A stretch of DNA of 64,000 nt. It comes from Obscuribacter phosphatis_A. Its GTDB lineage: Bacteria > Cyanobacteriota > Vampirovibrionia > Obscuribacterales > Obscuribacteraceae. The DNA is taken from assembly GCA_017303615.1 (NCBI GenBank), contig JAFLCK010000001.1, positions 62,001-126,000 of the forward strand, given 5' to 3'. A model generated the notes under the pieces. That model did not search any database. It was not told the DNA's origin and saw only the letters and a program-made list of their open reading frames with translations. Position 1 is the stretch's first letter. Every line of letters begins with the position of its first letter. Shown one piece after another: positions 7,833-15,470 of this stretch. The position numbers and the translations under genes are program-made.

Positions 7833-8417
7833 CTACTTCTTCAATAGCTTGATTATTCCTTTGTCTTCACCTTGTTTGGTTATGCGAAACAACTCTGAAT
7901 GCGTTAGTTTGTCGCCTGTGATGGGATGAATTTGTCCGCTCCACTGACCGTATTCTGGCCACATCTCAACGTGATAATGCCACCACATTGGAAGCTGACC
8001 CTTTTCGGATGGGGCGGGACGTTTTCTGTCTTTGTCTTTCCATGTCCAGGCATTGTTTTTGTCTCGCTGATTCAATCGGTTGCAGAGTTCTTCTTCGAAC
8101 TCGCTGTCAGACAATTCGGCGGTCTTTTTGACGACAAAGTAACCGTCAATATCGCCGGGATGCAGCTTGTCGGTTGCAAAAGAACCGTCTATGTAAATCT
8201 CGGTTATTCCTTCTGCCCACAGCTGGTCGACTAAGATCCTCAAGTTTTGAACTAGCTCGACTCTCCACTTTGTGTCCCAGGCGTCGTCTTTGTCTTCGCC
8301 ACCGGTAACTAGAATTGAGCGCTCCAGCTCATCTAGCGTCATTGGATACTCGCCAGGTGGCAGGCGCCCGTCATCGTCAAACTGCAGATTGATCAGCATA
8401 CCTCCATTGTGTAGCAT
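7833..8417 (-). CDS. DUF6932-like nucleotidyltransferase
   Basis: 194 residues from the ATG at 8417. The second ATG (8399) gives MLINLQFDDDGRLPPGEYP, which fits the N-terminus I expect for DUF6932 proteins better, although GGAGG sits only 1 nt before it. A reduced nucleotidyltransferase signature is present: EIYIDGSFATDKLHPGDIDGYFVV, that is GS-x(n)-DxD. The middle is Trp/His-rich (PMWWHYHVEMWPEYGQWSG). Proteins of this kind occur beside small regulators as toxin-like nucleotidyltransferases (MenT and AbiEii are distant comparisons). It heads a leftward operon with an XRE protein and an unknown protein and has its own promoter. Confidence 0.65.
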   Translation of the reverse strand: MLHNGGMLINLQFDDDGRLPPGEYPMTLDELERSILVTGGEDKDDAWDTKWRVELVQNLRILVDQLWAEGITEIYIDGSFATDKLHPGDIDGYFVVKKTAELSDSEFEEELCNRLNQRDKNNAWTWKDKDRKRPAPSEKGQLPMWWHYHVEMWPEYGQWSGQIHPITGDKLTHSELFRITKQGEDKGIIKLLKK

Positions 8418-8430
8418 AACATATGCGTTA

Positions 8431-8460
8431 AGTATAACTTGAGACCACCGTAACTGTCAA
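8431..8460 (-). promoter_or_regulatory. sigma70-type promoter of the DUF6932/XRE operon
   Basis: On the minus strand, TTGACA (8460-8455), an 18-nt spacer, then TATACT (8436-8431). Transcription should start at about 8424. The ATG at 8417 would then have almost no leader, and the ATG at 8399 a leader of about 25 nt. Confidence 0.5.
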
Positions 8461-8586
8461 TAAGTTCCCCGATTTACGTAAAGATGAGCCCAGTGGGGTG
8501 CGGTGAGTCGCCAGGTGGATGGTCGACGGCTAGGCCGATGTCGGCTAAATGAGCGTTGAAACAAAAAATCGCAGAGTCCCGACACT

Positions 8587-8609
8587 TTTCCCGACATTAT
8601 GTCGGGAAA
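8587..8609. repeat. perfect palindrome, 11-bp arms, 1-nt centre
   Basis: The arms are TTTCCCGACAT (8587-8597) and ATGTCGGGAAA (8599-8609) around a single T. The odd-centred symmetry is typical of a dimeric repressor operator. No T-tract follows on either strand, so it is not an obvious terminator. It lies about 130 nt upstream of the DUF6932 promoter. Confidence 0.6.
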
Positions 8610-8693
8610 GGTGGTCCACACGTCCATGAGAAGCCTGTCGTGGCGTGTAGCTGGCTAGTAAATTGAGCCAGCGTATTTTCCTGTTTATGCTGA

Positions 8694-8711
8694 TTTTCTC
8701 GCGCGAGAAAA
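8694..8711. repeat. perfect 18-bp palindrome
   Basis: TTTTCTCGC is followed directly by its reverse complement. With one bulged base the pairing extends to GCTG/CAGC on the flanks. It lies 29 nt beyond the stop of the metallophosphoesterase remnant and could act as a 3' hairpin for that transcript. A related sequence, TCGCGCGAGAAAA, occurs near 6995-7008 at the other end of the toxin-antitoxin-like operon. Confidence 0.55.
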
Positions 8712-8739
8712 CAGCTATTTTCTGGAAAATGTCGCTCTG

Positions 8740-9334
8740 TCAATCGTAGGAACGCGTCTCAGCGGCTAACTGCGGTCCGGTTTTGATGATGGCAGCGATT
8801 GTTTCCAGTCCGACCGGTTCGAAGTTCCAGTTTTCAACGCTGACGTTGATTTGACGCCCAGAGACTTTCCATCGATTGTGAACGTGTCCGTGAATCAGCC
8901 ATCCGCCGCAATCGACAGGACGTTGACCGTAATACTTCTGCTTTGGCTCTGTTTCTGCACGATATGGAAAGGGGTGCAACAGGACCATCGCTCCAGCAAT
9001 CTCCTTTTGAACTTCGATCTCAACCGAATCGAATCCGGCATCTAAGTATGCCTGCAGCCATTTGCTTGGGCGACCGATCTTCGGGTGACAACGATCGTGG
9101 TTACCCGCTATGAGAAGCTTCTTGTCGTTCAATTGAGGCAAAATAGCTGCCACCAAAGGAGGTGGCATGGCAAAGTCGCCCAAGTTATACACCGTATCGT
9201 CCGGCGCGACAACACCGTTCCACGAACCAATCATGGAAGCGTTCATGTGTCCGGCTGGGTTAAACGGGCATTCCGTGTATTTTGATGATGTTAGCGTGTC
9301 CGAAATGATGATCGGACGTAAACCAGATGGCCAT
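8740..9334 (-). pseudogene. metallophosphoesterase, split by a one-base frameshift
   Basis: The proper start is the ATG at 9334, preceded by GAGAGGGAGAG. It encodes MAIWFTSDHHFGHANIIK, the normal N-terminus of phage/calcineurin-type phosphoesterases with the DxH metal ligands. At a run of four T (9280-9283; AAAA on the coding strand) the frame shifts and soon hits a stop. The other frame continues as KYTECPFNPAGHMNASMIG and contains the remaining blocks: GDF, GNHDRCHP, LLHPFPY and GHVHNRW. Removing one base from the run restores a complete protein of about 197 residues. It is therefore either a recent pseudogene, a frameshifting site or a sequencing error. Read alone, the ATG at 9246 would give a protein lacking essential ligands. 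Confidence 0.85.
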
Positions 9335-9845
9335 TTCTCTCCCTCTCAGCCGCGCAGATACTTATGCTGTTCTCGGCAGTGTCATCGGCAAAGTCGGAAT
9401 CGAAAAATTTAGTCCAGTCCTCATACACGACGACGCTACTCGCTAGCCTCTATTGGCTGGCAGCGCTCTGACGGTCGTTAATATAATCAGGTGAACTTTC
9501 ATAAGCCGTATCATTTCATGCACTTTAATAGCGCGCTGTCAGCGCTACTGCAGCCTTTTGTGCGGGCACCGCAGATGGTGGCATTGCCCGAGTCATCATT
9601 TCCCTTTATGCTTGGAGCGCCATGGGTAAGGCGGGAGGGTAAGGCGTGCGCTGAGCATTACCCTCCCGCGGGTTAGGCACTGGGTTAAGAGAGAGAGAGT
9701 ATCGGACGTTGTCGCCGCGTTCTAAATTTGCCGATCGACAAATTAAAGACAAATCTTGTTGATACTCATTCCCGAAGCTCACCGAATCTTATCCCATTTG
9801 CGCTAGGCATTGCATTAGGCGCGCCCTTTCTACCCACCCCAACAA
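9335..9845. other. gene-free stretch between the island and the tRNA
   Basis: No convincing coding frame. Contents are a long hairpin at 9631-9669 (listed separately), a short GA run near 9690, and AT-rich sequence at 9470-9540. No integrase remnant and no obvious copy of the tRNA 3' end was seen by eye. Confidence 0.4.
9631..9669. repeat. hairpin with perfect 12-bp arms
   Basis: GCGGGAGGGTAA (9631-9642) and TTACCCTCCCGC (9658-9669) flank a 15-nt loop. There is no T-tract after it, so it is not a typical terminator. It sits in the gene-free junction between the accessory island and the tRNA, where mobile-element scars or REP-like elements are often found. Confidence 0.55.
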
Positions 9846-9878
9846 AAAACCGGCACCTCTTTCGAAACTGCCGGTTTT
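9846..9878 (-). terminator. rho-independent terminator of the tRNA (bidirectional)
   Basis: AAAACCGGCA (9846-9855) pairs with TGCCGGTTTT (9869-9878) around a 13-nt loop. It lies 9 nt beyond the CCA end of the tRNA. On the minus strand the stem ends in a run of T. Confidence 0.8.
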
Positions 9879-9887
9879 CTGTTTAAT

Positions 9888-9964
<77 letters not shown>

Positions 9965-10078
9965 TCGATACTTGAATGTTAACACACTACAACCCAAGTT
10001 TTGCTGAGAGGTTATTCTAATACTGTCCAATTGAGCGCTTTTGGCGCTGAAACACAGCAGGGAGCGGGAGTTTAAATA

Positions 10079-10552
10079 ATGAAGGCAGTGTTACAACGTG
10101 CTTCACGAGCCAGCGTCGAGGTGGAAGGCGAGCTTGTCAGCTCATTTTCATCGGCTGACGGTAAAGCTTGCGGTCTTCTAATCTTGCTGGGCGTTGAAGA
10201 AGGCGACAGCGAAGCTGATAGCGTCTACTTAGCCGGTAAAGCCACCGAGCTGCGCATCTTCAACGATGATGCCGACAAGATGAACCTTTCGGTTGTGGAA
10301 GCCGGGGGCAACGTCATTGTGGTCTCGCAGTTTACCCTGCTTGCTGACTGGAAGAAAGGCAGGCGCCCGGGTTTCACCAAAGCGGCGGCGCCCAAGGAGG
10401 GCGAGAGGCTGTATCTGCACTTTGTCGAAGAGCTTAGAAAGCGCGGACTCTCAGTGGGCACAGGGGTTTTCGGCGCTCACATGGAAGTGAGCCTGGTGAA
10501 TAGCGGTCCCGTCACCCTGCTACTCGAAAGTCGCGATGGCAAGCCTGTCTAG
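10079..10552 (+). CDS. dtd: D-aminoacyl-tRNA deacylase
   Basis: 157 residues, close to the family norm of about 145-150. It hydrolyses D-aminoacyl-tRNA (and Gly-tRNA-Ala) to protect translation. Diagnostic motifs are the start MKAVLQRASRASVEV, the active-site block VVSQFTLLADWKKGRRPGF, and the cross-subunit Gly-Pro motif in LVNSGPVTLLLES. The ATG follows GGGAG at a suitable distance. It stands alone on the plus strand between the tRNA and the convergent kinase genes. Confidence 0.97.
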   Translation: MKAVLQRASRASVEVEGELVSSFSSADGKACGLLILLGVEEGDSEADSVYLAGKATELRIFNDDADKMNLSVVEAGGNVIVVSQFTLLADWKKGRRPGFTKAAAPKEGERLYLHFVEELRKRGLSVGTGVFGAHMEVSLVNSGPVTLLLESRDGKPV

Positions 10553-10901
10553 CTGAAATATTTTGTTCGTTCAGCCCTTGCCACACAAAGGCAAGCGCTG
10601 CAAACATTTACTGCTCAAGCATCCTGGCTATCGAGCTTAAATCAGGCTGCTAGTTGAAGGCGCACCAATTGCTTCGACTAAGTAGTCGCATTAATCTACG
10701 CTAATTTCGGCGGGGTGAAGTCTCTCTTGTCTACCTGGTTGCAAAGCGAACTGGGCGCGCCCCATCAAAACTTATCCACTCAGACCCGCATGCACGCAGA
10801 CACGCAAAAACAAACAGACACATGCACTTACCACGCGTCCATCAGACAACACTAAGCTCAGCCCGCTTCAAAGCCCAGCCCTTACACACAAGAATCCACG
10901 C
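10553..10901. other. gene-free stretch
   Basis: A short hairpin, CTTGCC/GGCAAG, sits about 25-45 nt after the dtd stop without a T-tract. The remainder is low-complexity (CA-rich near 10790-10850). I see no coding frame or RNA gene here. Confidence 0.35.
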
Positions 10902-11576
10902 CTACCCAGCCAGGCTCTTGTCCGCCAAGATTGGCATCATCTCGCGACGCAGCTGTTTCTGCACTTCATCTATAGAGTTGCTGGCATCCAGTACTTTAAA
11001 ATCGAACTCTTCCGCCATCTCGCTAAACTCATACATAATCTGCGATTGATAGAGCTTGAAAGACTGATAGAGATCGGTAGACATGCCTATGTCTCTGCCC
11101 GATTCGTAAAAGTCGAGTCCACCGCGGGTGGTGATGATGCGCCGCAGCAAGGGCTCGATGGGCATTTTCATATAAAAGACCATGTCGGGCGCGGGCGCAA
11201 AGCCATAGAGTTTGCGCACCCAGTTGGGGTCGGCACCGCGCACCACGTCGCGGGCAAAGGCGGTGTAATAGTAGCGGTCAGCCAAAACGATAAGCCCGGC
11301 TTTGAGGGCGGGCAAGATTGTGCTGTTCAGTCTCTCTGCCAGATCGGTGGCATACAAAAGCGAAAAGGTAATCGTATTGAGCGCGTTCTTATCTTTGGCT
11401 TTCTCGATTGCTTTGGCAATCAAGCCCGAAGACTTCCACTGGGTGCGGGTGACGCCATAGCCTTCCACCGCCAGCCAGTTGGCTAATAGTTCAACCTGGG
11501 TCGAGCGCCCGACGCCGTCGGTGCCTTCAATCACCACCAGTTTGCCCGGATACTCGTGCCGTTTTGGTTTTTCCAT
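10902..11576 (-). CDS. thymidylate kinase paralogue with altered Walker A
   Basis: 224 residues, in the usual dTMP kinase size range. The fold markers are present: KLVVIEGTDGVGRSTQ, the DR motif LADRYYYTAFARD, and a lid-region Arg pair (LLRRIITTRGG). The Walker A sequence reads GTDGVGRST, so the invariant Lys is Arg24. This change usually weakens or abolishes phosphate transfer. It lies 12 nt after a second paralogue that keeps GSGKST. It may have become a regulatory or alternative-substrate subunit. Confidence 0.8.
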   Translation of the reverse strand: MEKPKRHEYPGKLVVIEGTDGVGRSTQVELLANWLAVEGYGVTRTQWKSSGLIAKAIEKAKDKNALNTITFSLLYATDLAERLNSTILPALKAGLIVLADRYYYTAFARDVVRGADPNWVRKLYGFAPAPDMVFYMKMPIEPLLRRIITTRGGLDFYESGRDIGMSTDLYQSFKLYQSQIMYEFSEMAEEFDFKVLDASNSIDEVQKQLRREMMPILADKSLAG

Positions 11577-11588
11577 GGCTTCTCCTGC

Positions 11589-12257
11589 TTAACTGTTTAG
11601 TATGTCAGCGGCGATCTTGCGAAACATCACCTGCTGGTCGTGGATTGGTTTTTCGGCGGGCATGACATGAAATTCAAACTCTTCAGCCATTCTGTCGTAT
11701 TCATTGATTATGCGGCTTTGAAAAATCTGGAATGATTCTATCGGGTCGTTCGATATACCCATGTCCATGCCCGACTCATAAAAGCCCGGGCGGCGCGATG
11801 TGGCGATGCGACTTAGTGAAACTTCCACCGGCACCTGAAAGTAAAAGGCTCCGTCCGGTCTTATAGAAAAACCATAAAGACTTCTAACCCAGTCTTTATC
11901 TACGCCTCTGGCTACGTCGCGGGCAAAAGCCGTGTAACAGTATCTATCGGCTAGTACTGTTAAACCTGCCTTAAGCGCCGGAATGATTATGTTCTCGAGG
12001 CGGTCGGCAAAGTCTGTGGCGTGCAAAAGGCTGAATGTCACTGGTATTAGCGAGTTTGCCGTTTTGGCTTTGCGTATTGTCTTCGAGATTAGCGCCGATG
12101 AATTCCATTCGGTAAAGATTACGCTCTGCCCTTTTGCCTCTAGCCAATTACGCAAAAGGTCCAGCTGGGTCGACTTGCCCGAGCCGTCTACACCTTCGAC
12201 CACAAGCAGCTTTCCAGGGAATTCATGTTTTTTATGCAGACGCATGCCGCTTCTCAT
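11589..12257 (-). CDS. tmk: thymidylate kinase-like protein
   Basis: 222 residues from the ATG at 12257; a second in-frame ATG at 12245 gives MRLHKKHEFPG, which matches the paralogue better. It converts dTMP to dTDP if canonical. P-loop VVEGVDGSGKSTQ, DR motif VLADRYCYTAFARD, and lid Arg residues in SRIATSRRPGFYESG. It is upstream of and co-transcribed with the Walker-A-altered paralogue. The two share the unusual block ESG-D-G-S/M, so they duplicated from one ancestor. Whether this is the cell's essential Tmk or a specialised nucleotide kinase cannot be decided from the window. Confidence 0.8.
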   Translation of the reverse strand: MRSGMRLHKKHEFPGKLLVVEGVDGSGKSTQLDLLRNWLEAKGQSVIFTEWNSSALISKTIRKAKTANSLIPVTFSLLHATDFADRLENIIIPALKAGLTVLADRYCYTAFARDVARGVDKDWVRSLYGFSIRPDGAFYFQVPVEVSLSRIATSRRPGFYESGMDMGISNDPIESFQIFQSRIINEYDRMAEEFEFHVMPAEKPIHDQQVMFRKIAADILNS

Positions 12258-12364
12258 GAGTAGGGCTTAACTGTTTAGCTGGAGCCGATTGTATATATGT
12301 TCTCAAGCAATTATCTCCAGGCTCCGTTATTATATTAGATTCGTAGACCGTCTTAGGTACTCAG

Positions 12365-13627
12365 ATGCAGATGTTTGTAATAGCTCTTTCCGATGCAAGA
12401 TCAGATGCAAGATCCCATGTAAGAAAATCTTCTGGCAGCTTGGTCAAAGTTCTGCCGGTGGCTCTATCGCTTTCAATTATTTGTGGTGCGGCGCCTGCTG
12501 CGCTGGCATTCAAAAAGCCTGAGCTGAAATTGCCTTCCATAAAGATGCCCAGCATTCCCTTTGTCGGCAAAAAGAAAGAAGTCGTGCAAGAGGCCGACGA
12601 GGTGGAGGAACCAGCCAAGCCTGCTGCCCGCTCTGATCAGAGCGCAGCCGACCTCAAGAGTAAAGATGCTACTAATAGTGGTACCGGTAGTGGTACCGGT
12701 AGTGGTGCCGGTGGTGGTGCTGATGCTGGTGCTTCTAAACCTGCCGCTAAACCTGCGTCTAAGCAGATGGCTCGACCTATTGCCGACGACTCAGAAGAAG
12801 AGTCGACAGCCACTGAAAAACCTGCTGCCAAGTCAGCCAGCGATAAGTCTGAAGATGGTGAAGAAGGTGAAGAGGGCGAAGAGAAGAGAAGAGTCTTTAG
12901 ACCTGGCATTGATAAGCCCAAGGACGAAGCTGAAAAGATCGAGCTGGAAGAATATCTAGACGAGAAAGAGCGTAAAGAAAAACAAGCGCTTCTGCAAGAT
13001 TTGCTTGCACCGGCTTCTCCTATCGAAGAGCGAGACCCCGAGAAGTATTACAGAGAAGCTGTTGCTTTGACTAAGCAGAAGCAGTACAAAGAGGCCTTGC
13101 ACAAGCTGAACAAAGCACTCAGTCTCAAGCCCAATTTTTGGGAAGCGCAGCATCAAGGTGCTGTGATTATGCATTTGCAGGGGCGCAACAAAGAAGCGAT
13201 TGATCGCTATGAGTATATCGTTCATAAACGCCCCGACTATCTAGAGGCGCGCATTAACCTTGGTTCGTTGCTTGCCGACGAAGGCCGGTATGAAGAGGCG
13301 GAAGAGCAGTATAAGCAAGTTCTGCACCACAATTTTTATCTGGTTTCGGCGCATTACAATCTAGCCAACCTTTATTTTAAGCAGAACAAGCTAAATGAAG
13401 CGATTAAAGAGCTTAAGGCTTGTATAAAGATGCAGCCGAATCATGCTTGGGCTCATAATAACCTCGGGGTTATCTATCAGAAGCGCAACTATCTAGAGGA
13501 AGCACAAGAGCAGTTTCAACGCGCTCTCAATCTTGAGCCTGCTAATAAGACATTCTATGGCAATCTGCATATGGTGAAAGAGCAAATTAAGCAAGCGGCA
13601 GCCAAGCGCAAGACTGTCAAAGCTTAG
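12365..13627 (+). CDS. secreted TPR protein with acidic low-complexity region
   Basis: 420 residues. The signal peptide region is at about 25-50 (VLPVALSLSIICGAAPAALA). A low-complexity zone follows, including three copies of SGTG/SGAG from a 12-bp DNA repeat (12677-12712), an Ala/Pro/Lys stretch and an acidic run (GEEGEEGEE). From about residue 225 to 400 there are five TPR units, such as ALHKLNKALSLKPNFWEA and EAQEQFQRALNLEP. It is probably a periplasmic or outer-membrane scaffold for protein assembly. It is one of about ten TPR proteins in the window. Confidence 0.85.
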   Translation: MQMFVIALSDARSDARSHVRKSSGSLVKVLPVALSLSIICGAAPAALAFKKPELKLPSIKMPSIPFVGKKKEVVQEADEVEEPAKPAARSDQSAADLKSKDATNSGTGSGTGSGAGGGADAGASKPAAKPASKQMARPIADDSEEESTATEKPAAKSASDKSEDGEEGEEGEEKRRVFRPGIDKPKDEAEKIELEEYLDEKERKEKQALLQDLLAPASPIEERDPEKYYREAVALTKQKQYKEALHKLNKALSLKPNFWEAQHQGAVIMHLQGRNKEAIDRYEYIVHKRPDYLEARINLGSLLADEGRYEEAEEQYKQVLHHNFYLVSAHYNLANLYFKQNKLNEAIKELKACIKMQPNHAWAHNNLGVIYQKRNYLEEAQEQFQRALNLEPANKTFYGNLHMVKEQIKQAAAKRKTVKA

Positions 13628-13640
13628 CTGCTTAGTTTGT

Positions 13641-13670
13641 TTTGATTTGCTTTGATTTGCTTTGATTTGG
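13641..13670. repeat. three tandem copies of a 10-bp unit
   Basis: TTTGATTTGC is repeated three times (last copy ends in G), followed by degenerate versions up to about 13720. It lies between two convergent genes. No stem-loop is formed, and its role is unknown. Confidence 0.6.
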
Positions 13671-13726
13671 TTTGCTGTAATTCAGCTTGTTTTAGCTTGG
13701 TTCAACTAGCTTTGATTTAGCACGTT

Positions 13727-14617
13727 CTAGTTCAGCTGTAAGCCTAGGTCATTGGTGAGCTGAATTTCTAACTCTTGTCCTGGGGCGAGGCTGACATTGT
13801 CGCCTGCCTTAAAGATGGCTATTGCTGAGCTGCCGATGGCGGTTGCCACCGCCGGTGCGCCCAAGGTGGCAACGTTGGCGGCGATGAGGGCGTTGCGGGC
13901 GGCACCTGAGCTATTCATGCCGGTCACCGAGCGCACGCTTGATTCTACTCTGGTACCAAAATTGGTGCCGGGGTCGAGTTGTCCTTTAGTATTGGTCAAA
14001 CCTTTTTGAAATTCCAGGGCGGCATCTAATGGAATTACTTCACCCTGGGGGGTGGCGATTTGTTCTAGTTTTAGCCCTATTTTGGCAGCGCGGCTAAGCA
14101 GACGCGGTTTGGTCACTTCAAAGACACGTCCTCGCACCAGGCTGCCTTTGGGCAAGAGTAAAACAGTGCCGATAAACAAATCGTCTTTCACATGGGCTTC
14201 AAAAATATCGCCCGGTTGGCTGGTTTTGGCGTCTACTATGGTCTCGAGCACCAGTTTCATGTGGGTTGTGGTGGGCAAGGTGGCAGAGGCAAGATCTGCC
14301 TTTAGGGCTGTGCCCGATTGTCCATCGCCTGCTGCGGCTGGCAGCTGTATGCGGCTGCCCCCATCCTGCGCATTGTCGCCTTGATAGGGTGGTGCTTCAT
14401 AGACGGCAAAGTCGGGCAGATTTTTAGGGTCTATGGCTCTGATTGGTTTGCTGGTTGTCTGATTTGACGGCGCCCAGCGCACTTGTCTAGAGTCGTTGCC
14501 TGCCTGCACCGCCCACGGTGCTATGCTGGTTGCTGTTGAAATTGTCAGGGCGATTGCGACCGACAGGGCAACTTTCTTTATGAGTGTTTTTTGATTGAGC
14601 ATTTTTTCTCTCTTCAA
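13727..14617 (-). CDS. secreted protein of unknown function
   Basis: 296 residues. The start is ambiguous between ATG at 14617 and ATG at 14602 (MLNQKTLIKK). The signal peptide ends near AWAVQA. The mature part has a beta-rich core beginning MKLVLETIVDAKTSQPGDIF and continuing LLPKGSLVRGRVFEV. This is reminiscent of the SH3-like/TrbI-type barrel segments where a 'G..v.G.v' pattern precedes a long strand. A Gly/Ala-rich helix follows, and the C-terminus LAPGQELEIQLTNDLGL is the pattern seen in envelope beta-barrel accessory proteins. I cannot name a family. It is downstream of kdsB on the same strand. Confidence 0.65.
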   Translation of the reverse strand: MKREKMLNQKTLIKKVALSVAIALTISTATSIAPWAVQAGNDSRQVRWAPSNQTTSKPIRAIDPKNLPDFAVYEAPPYQGDNAQDGGSRIQLPAAAGDGQSGTALKADLASATLPTTTHMKLVLETIVDAKTSQPGDIFEAHVKDDLFIGTVLLLPKGSLVRGRVFEVTKPRLLSRAAKIGLKLEQIATPQGEVIPLDAALEFQKGLTNTKGQLDPGTNFGTRVESSVRSVTGMNSSGAARNALIAANVATLGAPAVATAIGSSAIAIFKAGDNVSLAPGQELEIQLTNDLGLQLN

Positions 14618-14624
14618 CTCAATG

Positions 14625-14666
14625 GGTCAACGGTCAAAGGTCTACGGTCAACGGTCTACGGTCAAA
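14625..14666. repeat. six tandem 7-bp repeats
   Basis: Six consecutive heptamers: GGTCAAC, GGTCAAA, GGTCTAC, GGTCAAC, GGTCTAC, GGTCAAA. They occupy nearly the whole gap between kdsB and the secreted-protein gene, just upstream of the latter's start. Short tandemly repeated heptamers of this kind (STRRs) are known in filamentous cyanobacteria. Confidence 0.75.
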
Positions 14667-14681
14667 GGAATGGTACGAGAT

Positions 14682-15470
14682 TTACTTAGACGTCAGTGAG
14701 GCAAGAAAAGATTCCACCACCGCCACATCTTCCGGATTGTCCACAGCCGGGGTGCGTCTGTGGTCCACTACAGCAACATAAATTCTGATGCCGTTTTCAA
14801 GGGCTCTCAACTGTTCCAATTTTTCCATTTGTTCCATTGGAGATTCCGGCAGTGAAGCTAGTTTTAAGAGGGTGTCGCGTTTATAGACATAAAGCCCGGC
14901 GTGTCCAAGGTGCTGGGCGGGGGCTTTTTCGCCGGCGGGACGCTTGTCGCTGTCGCGGTCGAAGGGCACCGGCAGTCTTGAAAAGTACATGGCGAAGCCA
15001 TTCAAGCCTACCACTGCCTTTACTATAGAAGTGTTTTCGATGTCTTCCTGATTTTTGAGCGGGAAGGCCAGGGTAGACATTTCCACATGGGCATCGCCAT
15101 TGAGAACCGGTTCGATAACTTTATCGACCAGGGCTGGGTCTATGAGCGGCTCGTCGCCTTGTATATTGACTATGATGTCGATATCGGGTCTCAGCGAGGC
15201 AACTTCGGCAAGTCGGTCTGTGCCTGTGGGATGGTCGTCTCTGGTCATGACAAAATTGCCGCCAAAGCTTTCTACGCAGCTTTTGATTCGGTCATCGTCT
15301 GTGGCGACCAGCACTTCGTCCACCAGTCGACACTTTTCTGCTTGTCTGTAAACTCGCTCGATCATCGTCATGCCGGCGATTTTGACCAAGGGTTTGCCTG
15401 GAAATCTTGTGCTGGCATATCTTGCCGGCAGTACCGCAGCCACTTTTAACTTGCTTTTAGTTTGAGACAT
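14682..15470 (-). CDS. kdsB: CMP-Kdo synthetase (3-deoxy-manno-octulosonate cytidylyltransferase)
   Basis: 262 residues, standard length. It activates Kdo with CTP for attachment to lipid A in the cytoplasm. Diagnostic blocks are VAAVLPARYASTRFPGKPL, VATDDDRI, MTRDDHPTGTDRLAEV, and the metal-binding IVNIQGDEPLIDP. Its presence implies an LPS-bearing outer membrane. The start ATG follows weak ribosome-site sequence. No other Kdo genes lie nearby. Confidence 0.97.
   Translation of the reverse strand: MSQTKSKLKVAAVLPARYASTRFPGKPLVKIAGMTMIERVYRQAEKCRLVDEVLVATDDDRIKSCVESFGGNFVMTRDDHPTGTDRLAEVASLRPDIDIIVNIQGDEPLIDPALVDKVIEPVLNGDAHVEMSTLAFPLKNQEDIENTSIVKAVVGLNGFAMYFSRLPVPFDRDSDKRPAGEKAPAQHLGHAGLYVYKRDTLLKLASLPESPMEQMEKLEQLRALENGIRIYVAVVDHRRTPAVDNPEDVAVVESFLASLTSK

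Larger units (their letters stand above)
8461..8739. other. gene-free stretch rich in palindromes
   Basis: No coding frame with family similarity is visible between the DUF6932 promoter and the metallophosphoesterase remnant. The stretch contains two strong palindromes (listed separately) and a weaker one, GCCGA-TG-TCGGC, at 8534-8545. The core ATGTCGG occurs at both 8538-8544 and 8599-8605. The stretch may hold operators or a structured RNA. Confidence 0.4.

Noticed and set aside
11046..11486. Long open frame antisense to the first kinase gene
   Set aside because: It is a shadow of the GC-rich kinase gene on the other strand. It has no ribosome site and no family resemblance.
12561..12959. 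Open frame in another frame of the TPR protein's low-complexity region
   Set aside because: It arises from repetitive codons of the 12-bp repeat. Its product is valine-rich with no motif.
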